Origin: Actinomyces sp. | GTDB lineage: Bacteria; Actinomycetota; Actinomycetes; Actinomycetales; Actinomycetaceae | Assembly (NCBI RefSeq): GCF_030530635.1 | Contig: NZ_JAUMUL010000008.1 | Coordinates: 5,894 to 69,893, forward strand | Direction of reading: 5' to 3' | DNA: 64,000 nucleotides | In this document: in pieces, positions 45,643 to 54,661 of the stretch | Numbering within the stretch: position 1 is the stretch's first letter | Layout: every line of letters begins with the position of its first letter | The notes under the pieces: generated by a model | The model's database searches: none | Seen by the model: only the letters and a program-made list of their open reading frames with translations | Told to the model about the DNA's origin: nothing | Position numbers and translations under genes: made by a program

Positions 45643-46376
45643 GCGTGCACCTCGGCACGGAAGCGGTAGCCGCCTGAGGGCACGGTCTCGATGAACGCAG
45701 GGTGAGCGGCGTCGTCGCCCAGGGCTCGACGGATCTCGCGGATGCGGTGGTCGACGGCGCGGGTGGAGGTGGCGAAGTCGATGCCCCACAGGGCGGACAG
45801 CAGTGCTTCGCGGGTATGCAACTCACCGGGGTGGCTCATGAGGAAGTCGAGCAGGGTGACGGCCTTGGGGGTGAGTGCCAGCTCCTTTCCCGCCAGGGTG
45901 ACTCGCCGACCGGACCTGTCCAGGGTCAGTTCCCCCGAGACCAGCCGGGTGGCAGCGGTCAGCGGCTGCCCCGCCCCGCGTGTGCGGCGCAGGACGGCGC
46001 GTATCCGGGAGGCGAGTTCGGCGGGGTCGAAGGGCTTGGACAGGTAGTCGTCGGCGCCGTCGTCCAGGGCGGAGACCCGCTCGTAGGAGGCGTCGACCTG
46101 AGTGAGCAGGATGATCGGCGTCCAGGTGCCGCCCGCCCGCACCCGCCGTACCAGCTCCCGCCCGTCCATGCGGGGCATGAGCACATCGCTGACGATGATG
46201 TCGACGTCGTAGGTGGCAAGCAAGTCGAGTGCCTCCATGCCGTCACTGGCGCGCATGACCCGGTAGCCGCTGCGCTCCAGGTAGGAGCCCAGCGAGGTGC
46301 GGATGGGGGCCTCGTCGTCGACGAGTAGGACGGTTGCGGAAGGTGAGGCGGGTGCGGGGGGTGCGGGTTGGGGCAT
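45639..46376 (-). CDS. OmpR-family response regulator
   Basis: The 245-residue protein has a receiver domain with Asp64 (IIVSDVLMPRMDG) and KPFDPAEL, and a winged-helix output domain ending in ETVPSGGYRF. A Pro/Ala-rich tail of 12 residues precedes the receiver. It lies 41 bases downstream of the DUF3060-like gene stop and overlaps the kinase gene. Confidence 0.92.
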   Translation of the reverse strand: MPQPAPPAPASPSATVLLVDDEAPIRTSLGSYLERSGYRVMRASDGMEALDLLATYDVDIIVSDVLMPRMDGRELVRRVRAGGTWTPIILLTQVDASYERVSALDDGADDYLSKPFDPAELASRIRAVLRRTRGAGQPLTAATRLVSGELTLDRSGRRVTLAGKELALTPKAVTLLDFLMSHPGELHTREALLSALWGIDFATSTRAVDHRIREIRRALGDDAAHPAFIETVPSGGYRFRAEVHA

Positions 46377-46417
46377 TGATTCTGGACCGGGGTCGGCGGG
46401 ATGTCCGGGTGCGCCGG

Positions 46418-46999
46418 TCAGTTGCTCAGCTTCTCGACGGTGTTGTCAGCGCCGATGTCCTGCACGGTCGGGTCGCCGTCGAGGTAGTAGACCTTCACGT
46501 CCGAGCCGAAGGCCTGCACCGCGTCCACCTCGCGGACATAGACGGTTACGTCCGATCCCTGCACGGTCAGAGTCCCAATGCTCTCCGCGGAAACGGTGAC
46601 CTCCGAGCCCTGAATCGCCAGGCTGTCCAGCTCACCGACGAGGTTGTAGGTGCCCCCGGAGCTCTGGATCGCGTAATCGCCGGAGACGTTCTCCTGCGTG
46701 CCGTTCGCGATCACGCCGAGCCAGCCGGCGTCGGTGATGCCCGCGGTCCCCGAGGCCGCGGCGTCCTTGCCATCGGTGCCTGCGACACCCTTGCCATCGG
46801 CGCCTGCGGTGTCGGCGTCGTCACTGTCGGAGGTGTCGGCGTCAAGGGTCTTGGCGCCACCGTCCGCCTGGGTGGTCTCCACGGCGGCAGTGGTCCGTTC
46901 AGCCGATCCGGATTCGCCGACACTGACGGAGCAGGCGCTCACAGAGGCGCCCAGAGCGAGTACAGCGGCCGGGACCAGGAGCTTGTTGGGGATACGCAT
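46418..46999 (-). CDS. Secreted lipoprotein with DUF3060-like repeats
   Basis: The 193-residue protein has a lipoprotein signal ending in VSACS, a disordered Asp/Ala/Thr-rich linker (residues 25-90), and a C-terminal stretch of short beta repeats (GDYAIQSSGGTYNLVGELD, then LAIQGSEVTVSAESIGTLT and QGSDVTVYVREVDAV). These resemble the DUF3060 solenoid of actinobacterial lipoproteins; function unknown. It is the first gene of the unit with the two-component system and the OmpA-like lipoprotein. Confidence 0.8.
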   Translation of the reverse strand: MRIPNKLLVPAAVLALGASVSACSVSVGESGSAERTTAAVETTQADGGAKTLDADTSDSDDADTAGADGKGVAGTDGKDAAASGTAGITDAGWLGVIANGTQENVSGDYAIQSSGGTYNLVGELDSLAIQGSEVTVSAESIGTLTVQGSDVTVYVREVDAVQAFGSDVKVYYLDGDPTVQDIGADNTVEKLSN

Positions 47000-47068
47000 G
47001 GGTGTTCCTTCCGGGGTTCAACAAATCGTGTACCGAAAGGTTACAGGTCCGCAGGTGCCCGAACTGTC

Positions 47069-47100
47069 GCCGCCCTGTCGCAACCCTGCGACAGGGCGGC
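47069..47100. other. Perfect hairpin upstream of the DUF3060-like gene
   Basis: GCCGCCCTGTCGC and its reverse complement flank a six-base loop, 70 bases upstream of the lipoprotein start in the 486-base gap before arcA. It could be a 5' leader structure or a terminator-like insulator between the divergent units. Confidence 0.6.
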
Positions 47101-47344
47101 AAGTCACATGCGCACCCCGCAGCCCCTCCGTCGCTGCAGGGCAGGCGGGCACCCGCGCCTGCCCTCCCCGAGCCTCGGACGATCGCACACAGGGCCGCAT
47201 CGCACAGGCGAGAGTTGTGCGTCCCCACAAAGACCATCGATTGACCCTACTTCATCACACCACCTCAACCACACACTGAATTTCTTGCAAACAGCCGCGT
47301 GAGAGGCGGTTTGAGCGCCCACACCGGATGACGAGCCCTAGATT

Positions 47345-47364
47345 TTTCGTACAAATGTACCAGA
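47345..47364. promoter_or_regulatory. Candidate operator, weaker GTAC palindrome
   Basis: TTTCGTACAAATGTACCAGA resembles the strong palindrome 54 bases downstream (GTAC-N4-GTACC core). Two phased sites suggest a TetR-like or similar dimeric repressor acting on arcA. Confidence 0.5.
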
Positions 47365-47398
47365 AATCGCCCCTACCCCCTTCTAGGTTCACACAAAC

Positions 47399-47418
47399 AT
47401 TGGTACGCTCGTACCAAT
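47399..47418. promoter_or_regulatory. Candidate operator, perfect 20-base palindrome before arcA
   Basis: ATTGGTACG and CGTACCAAT flank a two-base spacer, 67 bases upstream of the arcA start. The form is typical of TetR-family operators, and a TetR gene lies at the far end of the same operon region (54662). The match between them is an inference. Confidence 0.65.
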
Positions 47419-47485
47419 CGCGTCGGGGCGCACGCCCCACACAGGCACGCAGGTGTGCTGAAGAACAAGATCTGGAGAAACGATC

Positions 47486-48709
47486 ATGAAGTTTTCCGTC
47501 GCCTCGGAGATCGGCGAACTAGCAACGGTCATCCTCCATCGCCCCGGCAGGGAGATGGACCGACTCACCCCGGACAACAAGGACGAGCTGCTGTTCGACG
47601 ACGTGCTGTGGCTGGAGCGGGCGCAGCAGGATCATGACCAGTTCGCGGCCATCCTCAAGCAGCGCGGCGTCAACGTCCTCTACCTCCAGGACCTCCTCAC
47701 CGACACCATTGAGGTCCCTGCGGCGCGGGAGTATCTGCTCGAAGGCGCACTCACCCCCGATCACACCGGCTTCACAGCCGCCCCCACGGTGCGCCGATGG
47801 GCCGAGGAGGCGCCCGCCGAGGTGCTGGCAGAGGTTCTCATCGCCGGCATCACCAAGGCCGAACTCTTGGAGCAGCTCCCCGGAGTCTCCTCCATGGTCA
47901 TGTCCTCCATCGACGACGAGGACCTTCTACTATCACCCCTGCCCAACCATCTGTTCACCAGGGACTCCTCCAGTTGGATCTACAACGGCGTCTCGGTGAA
48001 CACCATGCGCCGCACGGCGCGCCGCCGCGAGACTCTGAACTACCGGGCCATCTATCGCTGGCACCCCCTGTTCGCCAACGCCGACTTCCCCCTGTGGAAC
48101 GACGGCACCCTCGGTCGCGAGATGAGCATCGAGGGCGGCGACATACAGGTCATCGGCAACGGCGCGGTCATGATCGGGATCTCCGAGCGCACCTGCCCGC
48201 AGGGCGTGGAGCATCTGGCCGCCAAGCTCTTCGCCGGGGGCATTCGCGAGGTCGTCGCCGTGCGCATGCAAAAGTCGCGCGCCCAGATGCACCTGGACAC
48301 CATTATGACGATGGTGGACCGGGGCACCTTCACCAAGTACGCCGGTGCCGGCATGCTCCCCACCGTCACACTCCGCCCGGGCGACAGTCCCGATGAGATC
48401 GACGTCCGCGAGAATGCCCCCGAACTCATGCACCACGTCATCGCCGAGGCTCTGGGACTCGATGAGATCGTCGTGCTGACCACCCCGCAGGACTCCCGTG
48501 CCGCGGCCCGCGAGCAGTGGGACGACGGCGCCAACTCACTGGCCATCGCCCCCGGCACCATCATCACCTACGAACGCAACGTCAACACCAACCGGTACCT
48601 GACGAGCAAGGGGATCGAGGTACTCACGATTCCCGGCTCGGAACTCGGCCGCGGCCGCGGTGGACCGCACTGCATGAGCTGCCCCATACTGCGCAACCCC
48701 GTCGACTGA
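47486..48709 (+). CDS. arcA: Arginine deiminase
   Basis: The 407-residue enzyme converts arginine to citrulline and ammonia. The catalytic Cys396 lies in GGPHCMSCPI, the substrate loop LFTRDSSSW and the EGGDI motif are present, and HLDTIMTMVD carries the catalytic His. A GGAG site precedes the ATG. It is the first gene of a plus-strand arginine deiminase operon, downstream of two GTAC palindromes. The pathway yields ATP and raises pH. Confidence 0.97.
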   Translation: MKFSVASEIGELATVILHRPGREMDRLTPDNKDELLFDDVLWLERAQQDHDQFAAILKQRGVNVLYLQDLLTDTIEVPAAREYLLEGALTPDHTGFTAAPTVRRWAEEAPAEVLAEVLIAGITKAELLEQLPGVSSMVMSSIDDEDLLLSPLPNHLFTRDSSSWIYNGVSVNTMRRTARRRETLNYRAIYRWHPLFANADFPLWNDGTLGREMSIEGGDIQVIGNGAVMIGISERTCPQGVEHLAAKLFAGGIREVVAVRMQKSRAQMHLDTIMTMVDRGTFTKYAGAGMLPTVTLRPGDSPDEIDVRENAPELMHHVIAEALGLDEIVVLTTPQDSRAAAREQWDDGANSLAIAPGTIITYERNVNTNRYLTSKGIEVLTIPGSELGRGRGGPHCMSCPILRNPVD

Positions 48710-48762
48710 CGCCACGTCTTCATTGAGCCCCAATATTGCAACCAACAACTCAGGAGAACGAT

Positions 48763-49770
48763 ATGCCGCATCCTCTGTCCGGAAGTTCCTTCCTCAAGGA
48801 GCTCGACTTCACGGCCTCGCAGTGGAGCATCCTGCTCAATCTGGCGGGCCAGCTCAAGGCCGATAAGCGGGCCGGCCGCGAGGTGCAACGCCTCAAGGGC
48901 AAGAACATCGCCCTGCTGTTCGAGAAGACCTCCACTCGCACGCGTTGCGCCTTCGAGGTGGCCGCGGCCGATCAGGGCGCCAGCACCACCTACCTCGATC
49001 CCTCGGGCTCCCAGATGGGGCACAAGGAGTCCGTCGCAGACACCGCCCGGGTCCTCGGACGCATGTTCGACGGCATCGAGTTCCGGGGCCGCAAGCAGGA
49101 GCATGTCCAACAGCTGGCGGACCTGTCGGGTGTGCCGGTATGGAACGGTCTTACCGACGACTGGCACCCCACCCAGGCCCTGGCCGATCAGCTGACCATG
49201 CTGGAGCACGCGGGTCGACCGCTGAAGGAGATCTCCTTCGCCTACCTCGGGGACTGCCGCAACAATGTGGCCAACTCGCTGCTCGTCTCCGGAGCCCTCA
49301 TGGGCATGGATGTGCGCTTGGTCGGCCCTGCCGAGTTGCTGCCCGCCGACGACGTCGTCGCCGAGGCCCGCCGCCTGGCGGAGGAGTCCGGCGCCCGGAT
49401 CACCATCAGTTCCGACGTCGACGCGGGCGTCAAGGACGTGGACTTCCTATACACGGACGTGTGGGTGTCCATGGGCGAGCCGAAGGAGGTATGGGATCAG
49501 CGCATCGGTCTGCTCAAGCCATACCAGGTCAACGCCGCTCTGGTGGAACGCACCGGCAACCCGGACGTGAAGTTCCTGCACTGTCTGCCGGCGTTCCACG
49601 ACCGCAACACCACGGTCGGGGAGGACATCTACGCCAAGACCGGTCTGGACGGCTTGGAGGTCACCGACGACGTCTTCGAGACCGAGCGCAACGTCGCCTT
49701 CGACCAGGCCGAGAACCGCATGCACACCATCAAGGCCGTCATGGTGGCGACCCTGGGCGACTGGGGCTGA
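48763..49770 (+). CDS. arcB: Ornithine carbamoyltransferase (catabolic)
   Basis: The 335-residue enzyme splits citrulline phosphorolytically to ornithine and carbamoyl phosphate. It has the carbamoyl-phosphate motif [13 protein letters not shown], the loop [13 protein letters not shown] and the ornithine loop [17 protein letters not shown] precedes the ATG. Its place between arcA and arcC marks it as catabolic and not biosynthetic argF. Confidence 0.95.
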   Translation: MPHPLSGSSFLKELDFTASQWSILLNLAGQLKADKRAGREVQRLKGKNIALLFEKTSTRTRCAFEVAAADQGASTTYLDPSGSQMGHKESVADTARVLGRMFDGIEFRGRKQEHVQQLADLSGVPVWNGLTDDWHPTQALADQLTMLEHAGRPLKEISFAYLGDCRNNVANSLLVSGALMGMDVRLVGPAELLPADDVVAEARRLAEESGARITISSDVDAGVKDVDFLYTDVWVSMGEPKEVWDQRIGLLKPYQVNAALVERTGNPDVKFLHCLPAFHDRNTTVGEDIYAKTGLDGLEVTDDVFETERNVAFDQAENRMHTIKAVMVATLGDWG

Positions 49771-49777
49771 TACGACC

Positions 49778-50752
49778 ATGAGAATAGTCGCCGCACTCGG
49801 GGGCAATGCCCTTATGCGCCGGGGCGAGCGTCCCGACGCGCGCATCCAGATCGCCAACGTCAGGCGAGCCGCCAAATCCCTGGCCGCACTGGCCGAGGAG
49901 CACGAACTGATCATCACTCATGGCAACGGTCCCCAGGTGGGCACCCTCGCCCTGGAGTCCGCCAATGACGAGCGCCTCAGCGAGCCCTACCCATTCGACA
50001 CGCTCGGTGCCGAGACGCAGGGCATGATCGGCTACTGGGTCCTGCAGGCCATGCAGAACGCCCTGCCCGGCCGGCAGGTCGCCTCGCTGATCAGTCAGAC
50101 CCTGGTGCTCTCCGGCGATCCGGCATTCAATAATCCCACCAAGTTCGTCGGCGAGGTCTACGACGAGGCCACCGCCAAGCAGCTCGCCGCCGAACGGGGC
50201 TGGACCGTAAAGCCCGACGGCACCCACTGGCGCCGCGTGGTCGCCTCGCCCAGGCCGCAGCGCTTCATCGAGACGCGTATGGCACGTATTCTGCTCCAGG
50301 CCGGCGCCGTCGTCGTCTGCTCAGGCGGAGGCGGCATACCAGTGATCCGCAACGCCGAGGGAAAGCTGGAGGGAGTGGAGGCGGTCGTGGACAAGGACCT
50401 CACCGCAGCCGTGCTCGCCGAACACCTGGAAGCCGACGCCCTGCTCATTCTCACCGACGTCGACGGCGTGAGGACCGACTTCGGTACTGCGCACGAACAG
50501 CGCATCGACCGAGCCACGCCGGCGTCCCTGCGCGCCCTCGACCTGCCCGCGGGCTCGATGGGCCCCAAGGTGGAGGCGGTGTGCCGCTTCGTGGAGCTGA
50601 CCGGGGACATGGCCGCCATCGGCCGCCTGGAGGACGCCACGGCGATCATTGAGGGCGCCGCCGGAACCATCATCACCCCGGGCGGGGACTACGGGGGGCC
50701 GGAGGACATCCGCCCGCCCCTGCCGGCCTCCGCGCCCTCCCGCCGCCGGTAG
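49778..50752 (+). CDS. arcC: Carbamate kinase
   Basis: The 324-residue kinase makes ATP from carbamoyl phosphate. It begins RIVAALGGNAL and has HGNGPQVG, SGGGGIPVI and VDKDLTAAVLA, with DVDGVRTDFG late in the fold. It lies eight bases after arcB. With arcA and arcB, the energy-yielding pathway is complete; a classical ArcD antiporter gene is absent, and other transporters follow. Confidence 0.96.
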   Translation: MRIVAALGGNALMRRGERPDARIQIANVRRAAKSLAALAEEHELIITHGNGPQVGTLALESANDERLSEPYPFDTLGAETQGMIGYWVLQAMQNALPGRQVASLISQTLVLSGDPAFNNPTKFVGEVYDEATAKQLAAERGWTVKPDGTHWRRVVASPRPQRFIETRMARILLQAGAVVVCSGGGGIPVIRNAEGKLEGVEAVVDKDLTAAVLAEHLEADALLILTDVDGVRTDFGTAHEQRIDRATPASLRALDLPAGSMGPKVEAVCRFVELTGDMAAIGRLEDATAIIEGAAGTIITPGGDYGGPEDIRPPLPASAPSRRR

Positions 50753-50878
50753 CTCGCATGCTCCCAGATTCACACAGCCAAGAGGTGATGCCCGCCCGCA
50801 ACCACTTAACCGCAAAGATCCGACCAATCCGCAGCAATCACCAAGCAGCAGATACACATTCACAAGGAAGTGACCACC

Positions 50879-52006
50879 ATGACGAAGATCGTCAACTCAT
50901 GGAACGACTTCGACCCGCTCAAGCACGTCATCGTCGGCCGGGCCGAGCACTCCGTGATCCCGCCCGAGGAGCCCGCCACCTCCGAGAAGGTGCCGATTGA
51001 CTCCGAGATGCGCGGCATGTGGGGACCTCGCCCCCTGGAGACCGTGGAGAAGGCGGCTGCTCAGCTCGACTTCCTCGCCAAGACCCTCGAGGAGCACGGC
51101 GTCAAGGTGGACCGCCCCACCCCGTTGCAGTGGAACCAGCACATTCAGACGCCTGACTTCCGCAACGACTCGATGATGACCTGTATGCCGCCCCGCGACA
51201 TCCTGCTCACCATCGGCAACGAGATCATGGCCTCCGCCAACTCCTTCCGCTGCCGCTACTTCGAGTACCTGGCCTACTGGCCGCTCATGAAGCAGTACTT
51301 CGACGAGGACCCGGAGTTCAAGTGGACCCAGGCGCCCCGTCCCCGGCTGACCGACAAGTCCTACAAGCACAACTATTACGACGAGCAGATCTCCCTGGAG
51401 GAGCGTCTGGAGCGCACCGCGAACAAGGACTTCGTCACCACCGAGGTGGAGCCCATGTGGGACGCCGCCGACGTGCTGCGCCTGGGCAAGGACCTGTTCA
51501 TCCAGCACGGGCTGACCACCAACCGCACGGCCATGGAGTGGTTCAAGCGCTACTACCCGGACCTGCGCGTGCACGCGGTCAACTTCCCGGGCGACCCCTA
51601 CCCGATCCACATCGACGCGACCTTCGTGCCGCTGCGGCCCGGGCTGATCATCAACAACCCGCAGCGTCGTCTGCCCGAGGAGCAGCGCAAGATCTTCGAG
51701 GCCAACGACTGGCAGATCGTTGACGCCGCTCAGCCGGCGCACGACACGCCGCCGCCGCTGTGCTACTCCTCGGTGTGGCTGTCCATGAACTGCCTGGTGC
51801 TCGACCACAAGACGGTCATCTGCGAGGCCTCCGAGGTCCACCAGATGGAGCAGATGGACAAGCTCGGGATGAACGTCATTCCGGTGCCCTTCCGCGATGC
51901 CTATCCCTTCGGCGGTGCCCTGCACTGTGCGACGGCGGACGTCTACCGCGAGGGCGGCTGCGAGGACTACTTCCCGAACCAGGTCGAGGACCCGACCCTC
52001 GTCTGA
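50879..52006 (+). CDS. Arginine:glycine amidinotransferase-family protein
   Basis: The 375-residue protein aligns by eye with L-arginine:glycine amidinotransferase (AGAT), not with deiminases. The catalytic triad is present: Asp198 in MWDAADVLRLGKDLF, His244 in PIHIDATF and Cys350 in GGALHCATADV. VWLSMNCLVLDHKTV is another AGAT-like stretch. Such enzymes move the amidino group between arginine and an amine acceptor and can run in reverse. I use the ATG with AAGGAAG eight bases upstream. It is the fourth gene of the arginine deiminase operon, which is unusual. Acceptor or donor is unknown; guanidinoacetate is one candidate. Confidence 0.85.
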   Translation: MTKIVNSWNDFDPLKHVIVGRAEHSVIPPEEPATSEKVPIDSEMRGMWGPRPLETVEKAAAQLDFLAKTLEEHGVKVDRPTPLQWNQHIQTPDFRNDSMMTCMPPRDILLTIGNEIMASANSFRCRYFEYLAYWPLMKQYFDEDPEFKWTQAPRPRLTDKSYKHNYYDEQISLEERLERTANKDFVTTEVEPMWDAADVLRLGKDLFIQHGLTTNRTAMEWFKRYYPDLRVHAVNFPGDPYPIHIDATFVPLRPGLIINNPQRRLPEEQRKIFEANDWQIVDAAQPAHDTPPPLCYSSVWLSMNCLVLDHKTVICEASEVHQMEQMDKLGMNVIPVPFRDAYPFGGALHCATADVYREGGCEDYFPNQVEDPTLV

Positions 52007-52073
52007 CCGCCCCCGGCCGCGGGGACTGAGCACCGCGGCGTTCGACACACCGTCGGACGCACTCTGCCAAGCC

Positions 52074-52121
52074 CCGGGGGAGGAGCCGATCGCACCCCTG
52101 CTTCTTGCGCTCCTCCCCCGG
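52074..52121 (+). terminator. Hairpin between amidinotransferase and transporter genes
   Basis: CCGGGGGAGGAGC pairs perfectly with GCTCCTCCCCCGG over a 22-base loop. It lies in the 215-base gap within the otherwise collinear operon, so it may terminate or attenuate transcription into the transporter genes. The right arm also buries an anti-AGGAGG sequence. Confidence 0.65.
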
Positions 52122-52221
52122 CGTCAGGTGGTGGCGGGCGCAATCGTCACACATGACGGCGCCCGCCCCCCGCGACATCCGAAACCGACCGATCACACTG
52201 CTCCCACTGCAAGGAACTGAT

Positions 52222-53223
52222 ATGCAAACCGAGCCGTCAGCCTCGACGAGCGGCTACGTCATGAACAAGAAGCTCGGCGCAATCGCCATGATCCTGTCCG
52301 CCACCGGCATGGGCCTGGTGGGGACCTTCTCCCGCGGCGCCACCGCCGGGCTCATCTCCGAGGACAAAGCCGTCATCGGCTCCTTCCTCGCATTCGGTCG
52401 CATGGGGACCGGCTTCGTCGGCTTCATGCTCCTGCTACTGCTCACCAAGAAGCTGGGGCTGTTCAGGTCCACCCGCCTGAGTCCGGCGGTGGTCATGGGA
52501 GGTATCAGTATCGGACTTTCGCTCGGGTTGTACATCTCCTCCACCCTGCTGACCTCGATCGCCAATGCCGTCTTCCTGATCTACACCGGACCGCTGTTCT
52601 GCACGCTGCTGGCACGCATCTTCCGCAAGGAGATGATCAGTCCGCTCAACGGACTGTTCCTGTTGCTGGTGTTCGTCGGCATGCTCCTGACCATGGGCAT
52701 CATCGACTTCCGCGACGGCGCCATCGCCTTCGGACTGGACCTGTCCGCGTCCTCCGCGGAGTATCCCCAGAAGGCCCTGGGCGATCTCATGGGGCTACTC
52801 TCCGGTGTATTCTACGGGCTCTCTCTGTTCTTCAACGGCTACCGCAAGGACGTGGACTCCATTGTGCGCGGGGTATGGAACTTCCTGTGGGCGGCCGTCG
52901 CCACCGCCATAATGTCCGTGATCCTTCGCCCATGGCACGGAGCGGCCTCATTCACGTCGTCAAACTGGACCTGGGCCACGGGCCTGTTCCTGGTCTGCGG
53001 CCTGTTCGCCCTGGGATTCCTGGTCGTCGCCGGCCGCAACTTACCCGCGGTGGAGATGTCTACCATCTCCTACTGGGAGTGCCCAGTGGCCGTGGTCTGC
53101 GGACTGTTGCTGTTCCACGAGACGCTGGCACCCGCGGGGATTATCGGCGGCGTGCTGATCGTGGGCGGCGGCTTCGCACCCATTGTCATTGATGCCCTTG
53201 GTCGGAGACGGATCCATGCCTAA
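52222..53223 (+). CDS. DMT-superfamily (EamA-like) transporter
   Basis: The 333-residue protein has about ten membrane segments in two EamA-type halves (ILSATGMGLVGTFSRG at the start, LFHETLAPAGIIGGVLIVGG at the end). Such carriers move amino acids and metabolites. AAGGAA precedes the ATG. By position it could import an arginine-like or guanidino substrate or export ornithine or a product; the sequence does not decide. The next transporter gene overlaps its end by eight bases. Confidence 0.88.
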   Translation: MQTEPSASTSGYVMNKKLGAIAMILSATGMGLVGTFSRGATAGLISEDKAVIGSFLAFGRMGTGFVGFMLLLLLTKKLGLFRSTRLSPAVVMGGISIGLSLGLYISSTLLTSIANAVFLIYTGPLFCTLLARIFRKEMISPLNGLFLLLVFVGMLLTMGIIDFRDGAIAFGLDLSASSAEYPQKALGDLMGLLSGVFYGLSLFFNGYRKDVDSIVRGVWNFLWAAVATAIMSVILRPWHGAASFTSSNWTWATGLFLVCGLFALGFLVVAGRNLPAVEMSTISYWECPVAVVCGLLLFHETLAPAGIIGGVLIVGGGFAPIVIDALGRRRIHA

Positions 53224-54583
53224 CAGTACGCATCTGGATGAGGAGGCGGCGGGCGCGGTACGGCGCGCCGCCTGCGCCTCCTTCATCGGCAACTTCATCG
53301 AGTGGTTCGATTACGCCTCCTACGGGTACCTGGCCGTTGTCATCGGCGAGGTCTTCTTCCCCGCCTCAGACCCGAATACGCGACTGCTGTCGGCCTTCGC
53401 CGTGTTCGCCATGTCATTCATTCTGCGTCCCATCGGCGCGATCGTGTGGGGAGCCTGGGGAGATCGCAAGGGACGTAAGTGGGCCCTGAGCTGGTCGATC
53501 CTCATAATGTCCGCATCCACCGTGCTGGTGGGCTGCCTGCCCGGATACGACCGGATCGGCATTTGGGCGGCGATCATCCTGCTGCTGGCACGTATGGCCC
53601 AGGGTTTCTCCGCCTCCGGCGAGTACGCCGGCGCGGCCACCTTCCTCGCGGAGTACGCCCCGCCGGCACGCCGCGGCATATACGTCTCCCTGGTGCCCGC
53701 ATCCACCGCCGCCGGCCTGCTCGTGGGCTCCCTGTCCGTCTCGGCACTGTTCGCCGCATTGGACCACGATTCCATGCTGGCCTGGGGCTGGCGAGTCCCC
53801 TTCCTAGTGGCCGGACCGCTGGGACTGGTCGGCCGCTACATCCGCACCCATCTGGAGGACTCCCCGGCCTACACTCAGCTGCGCAGTAGGCTGGATCAGG
53901 CCAAGGCCGCTGCGTCCGGGCAGTCGGCGGGTACGCCGTCCTCGGTCATCGAACCCCTGCGCAAACTGCTGCGCCATCACCGCGGAGCCGTGTTGACGGG
54001 TTTCGGCATCTCCTGCCTGAACGCCGTGGCCTTCTACCTGCTGTTGAGCTACATGCCCAGCTTCGTCAGCACCGAACTGGGATTTCCGGAGACCCAGGCG
54101 ACTCTCGCGACCTCCGTGACTCTGGCGGTCTACATCGCACTGATCATGGTCATGGGGCACGTCTCCGATCTGCTGGGACGAAGGCGGATCATGATCATCG
54201 CCTCCGTGGCCTTCGTCATCGGCACCGTTCCCGTATTCCACGTCATGACGCACGCCTCGCTCCTAGCGCTCATCGGCTGTGAGCTGCTCTTCGCACTGAT
54301 GCTCACCCTGAACGACGGCACGCTAGCCTCTTTCCTCGCCGAGCTGTTCCCCACCGACGTTCGCTACTCGGGCTTCGCCCTGTCCTTCAACATGGCCAAC
54401 ACCCTGCTGGGAGGTACGTCGCCCTTCATCGCCACCTGGTTGATCAAGGTCACCGGCACACCCATCGCTCCGGCATACCTGCTCACCGCAGTCGCCGCCC
54501 TCGCGCTGGCGTCGCTGCTTGCCTCCCGGGTACGCCTGCGTACCGATCTAAAGGCCGACCCCGCTGACGATGACGCCGCCTGA
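53216..54583 (+). CDS. MHS-family MFS transporter
   Basis: The 455-residue protein has 12 membrane segments and metabolite:proton symporter features: NFIEWFDYASYGYLA, GAWGDRKGRKWAL in the first cytoplasmic loop and ARMAQGFSASGEYAGA. Relatives transport betaines, proline, organic acids or guanidino-like zwitterions. GGAG lies before the ATG, which is inside the end of the EamA gene, so the two transporters are co-translated. Confidence 0.9.
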   Translation: MPNSTHLDEEAAGAVRRAACASFIGNFIEWFDYASYGYLAVVIGEVFFPASDPNTRLLSAFAVFAMSFILRPIGAIVWGAWGDRKGRKWALSWSILIMSASTVLVGCLPGYDRIGIWAAIILLLARMAQGFSASGEYAGAATFLAEYAPPARRGIYVSLVPASTAAGLLVGSLSVSALFAALDHDSMLAWGWRVPFLVAGPLGLVGRYIRTHLEDSPAYTQLRSRLDQAKAAASGQSAGTPSSVIEPLRKLLRHHRGAVLTGFGISCLNAVAFYLLLSYMPSFVSTELGFPETQATLATSVTLAVYIALIMVMGHVSDLLGRRRIMIIASVAFVIGTVPVFHVMTHASLLALIGCELLFALMLTLNDGTLASFLAELFPTDVRYSGFALSFNMANTLLGGTSPFIATWLIKVTGTPIAPAYLLTAVAALALASLLASRVRLRTDLKADPADDDAA

Positions 54584-54661
54584 GCCGCATGAGCAGCGAG
54601 TGCAACCGCTGGATGAGACCAGAGCGCACAAGGTATGGGCGGCGACTAATAATATTGCATT

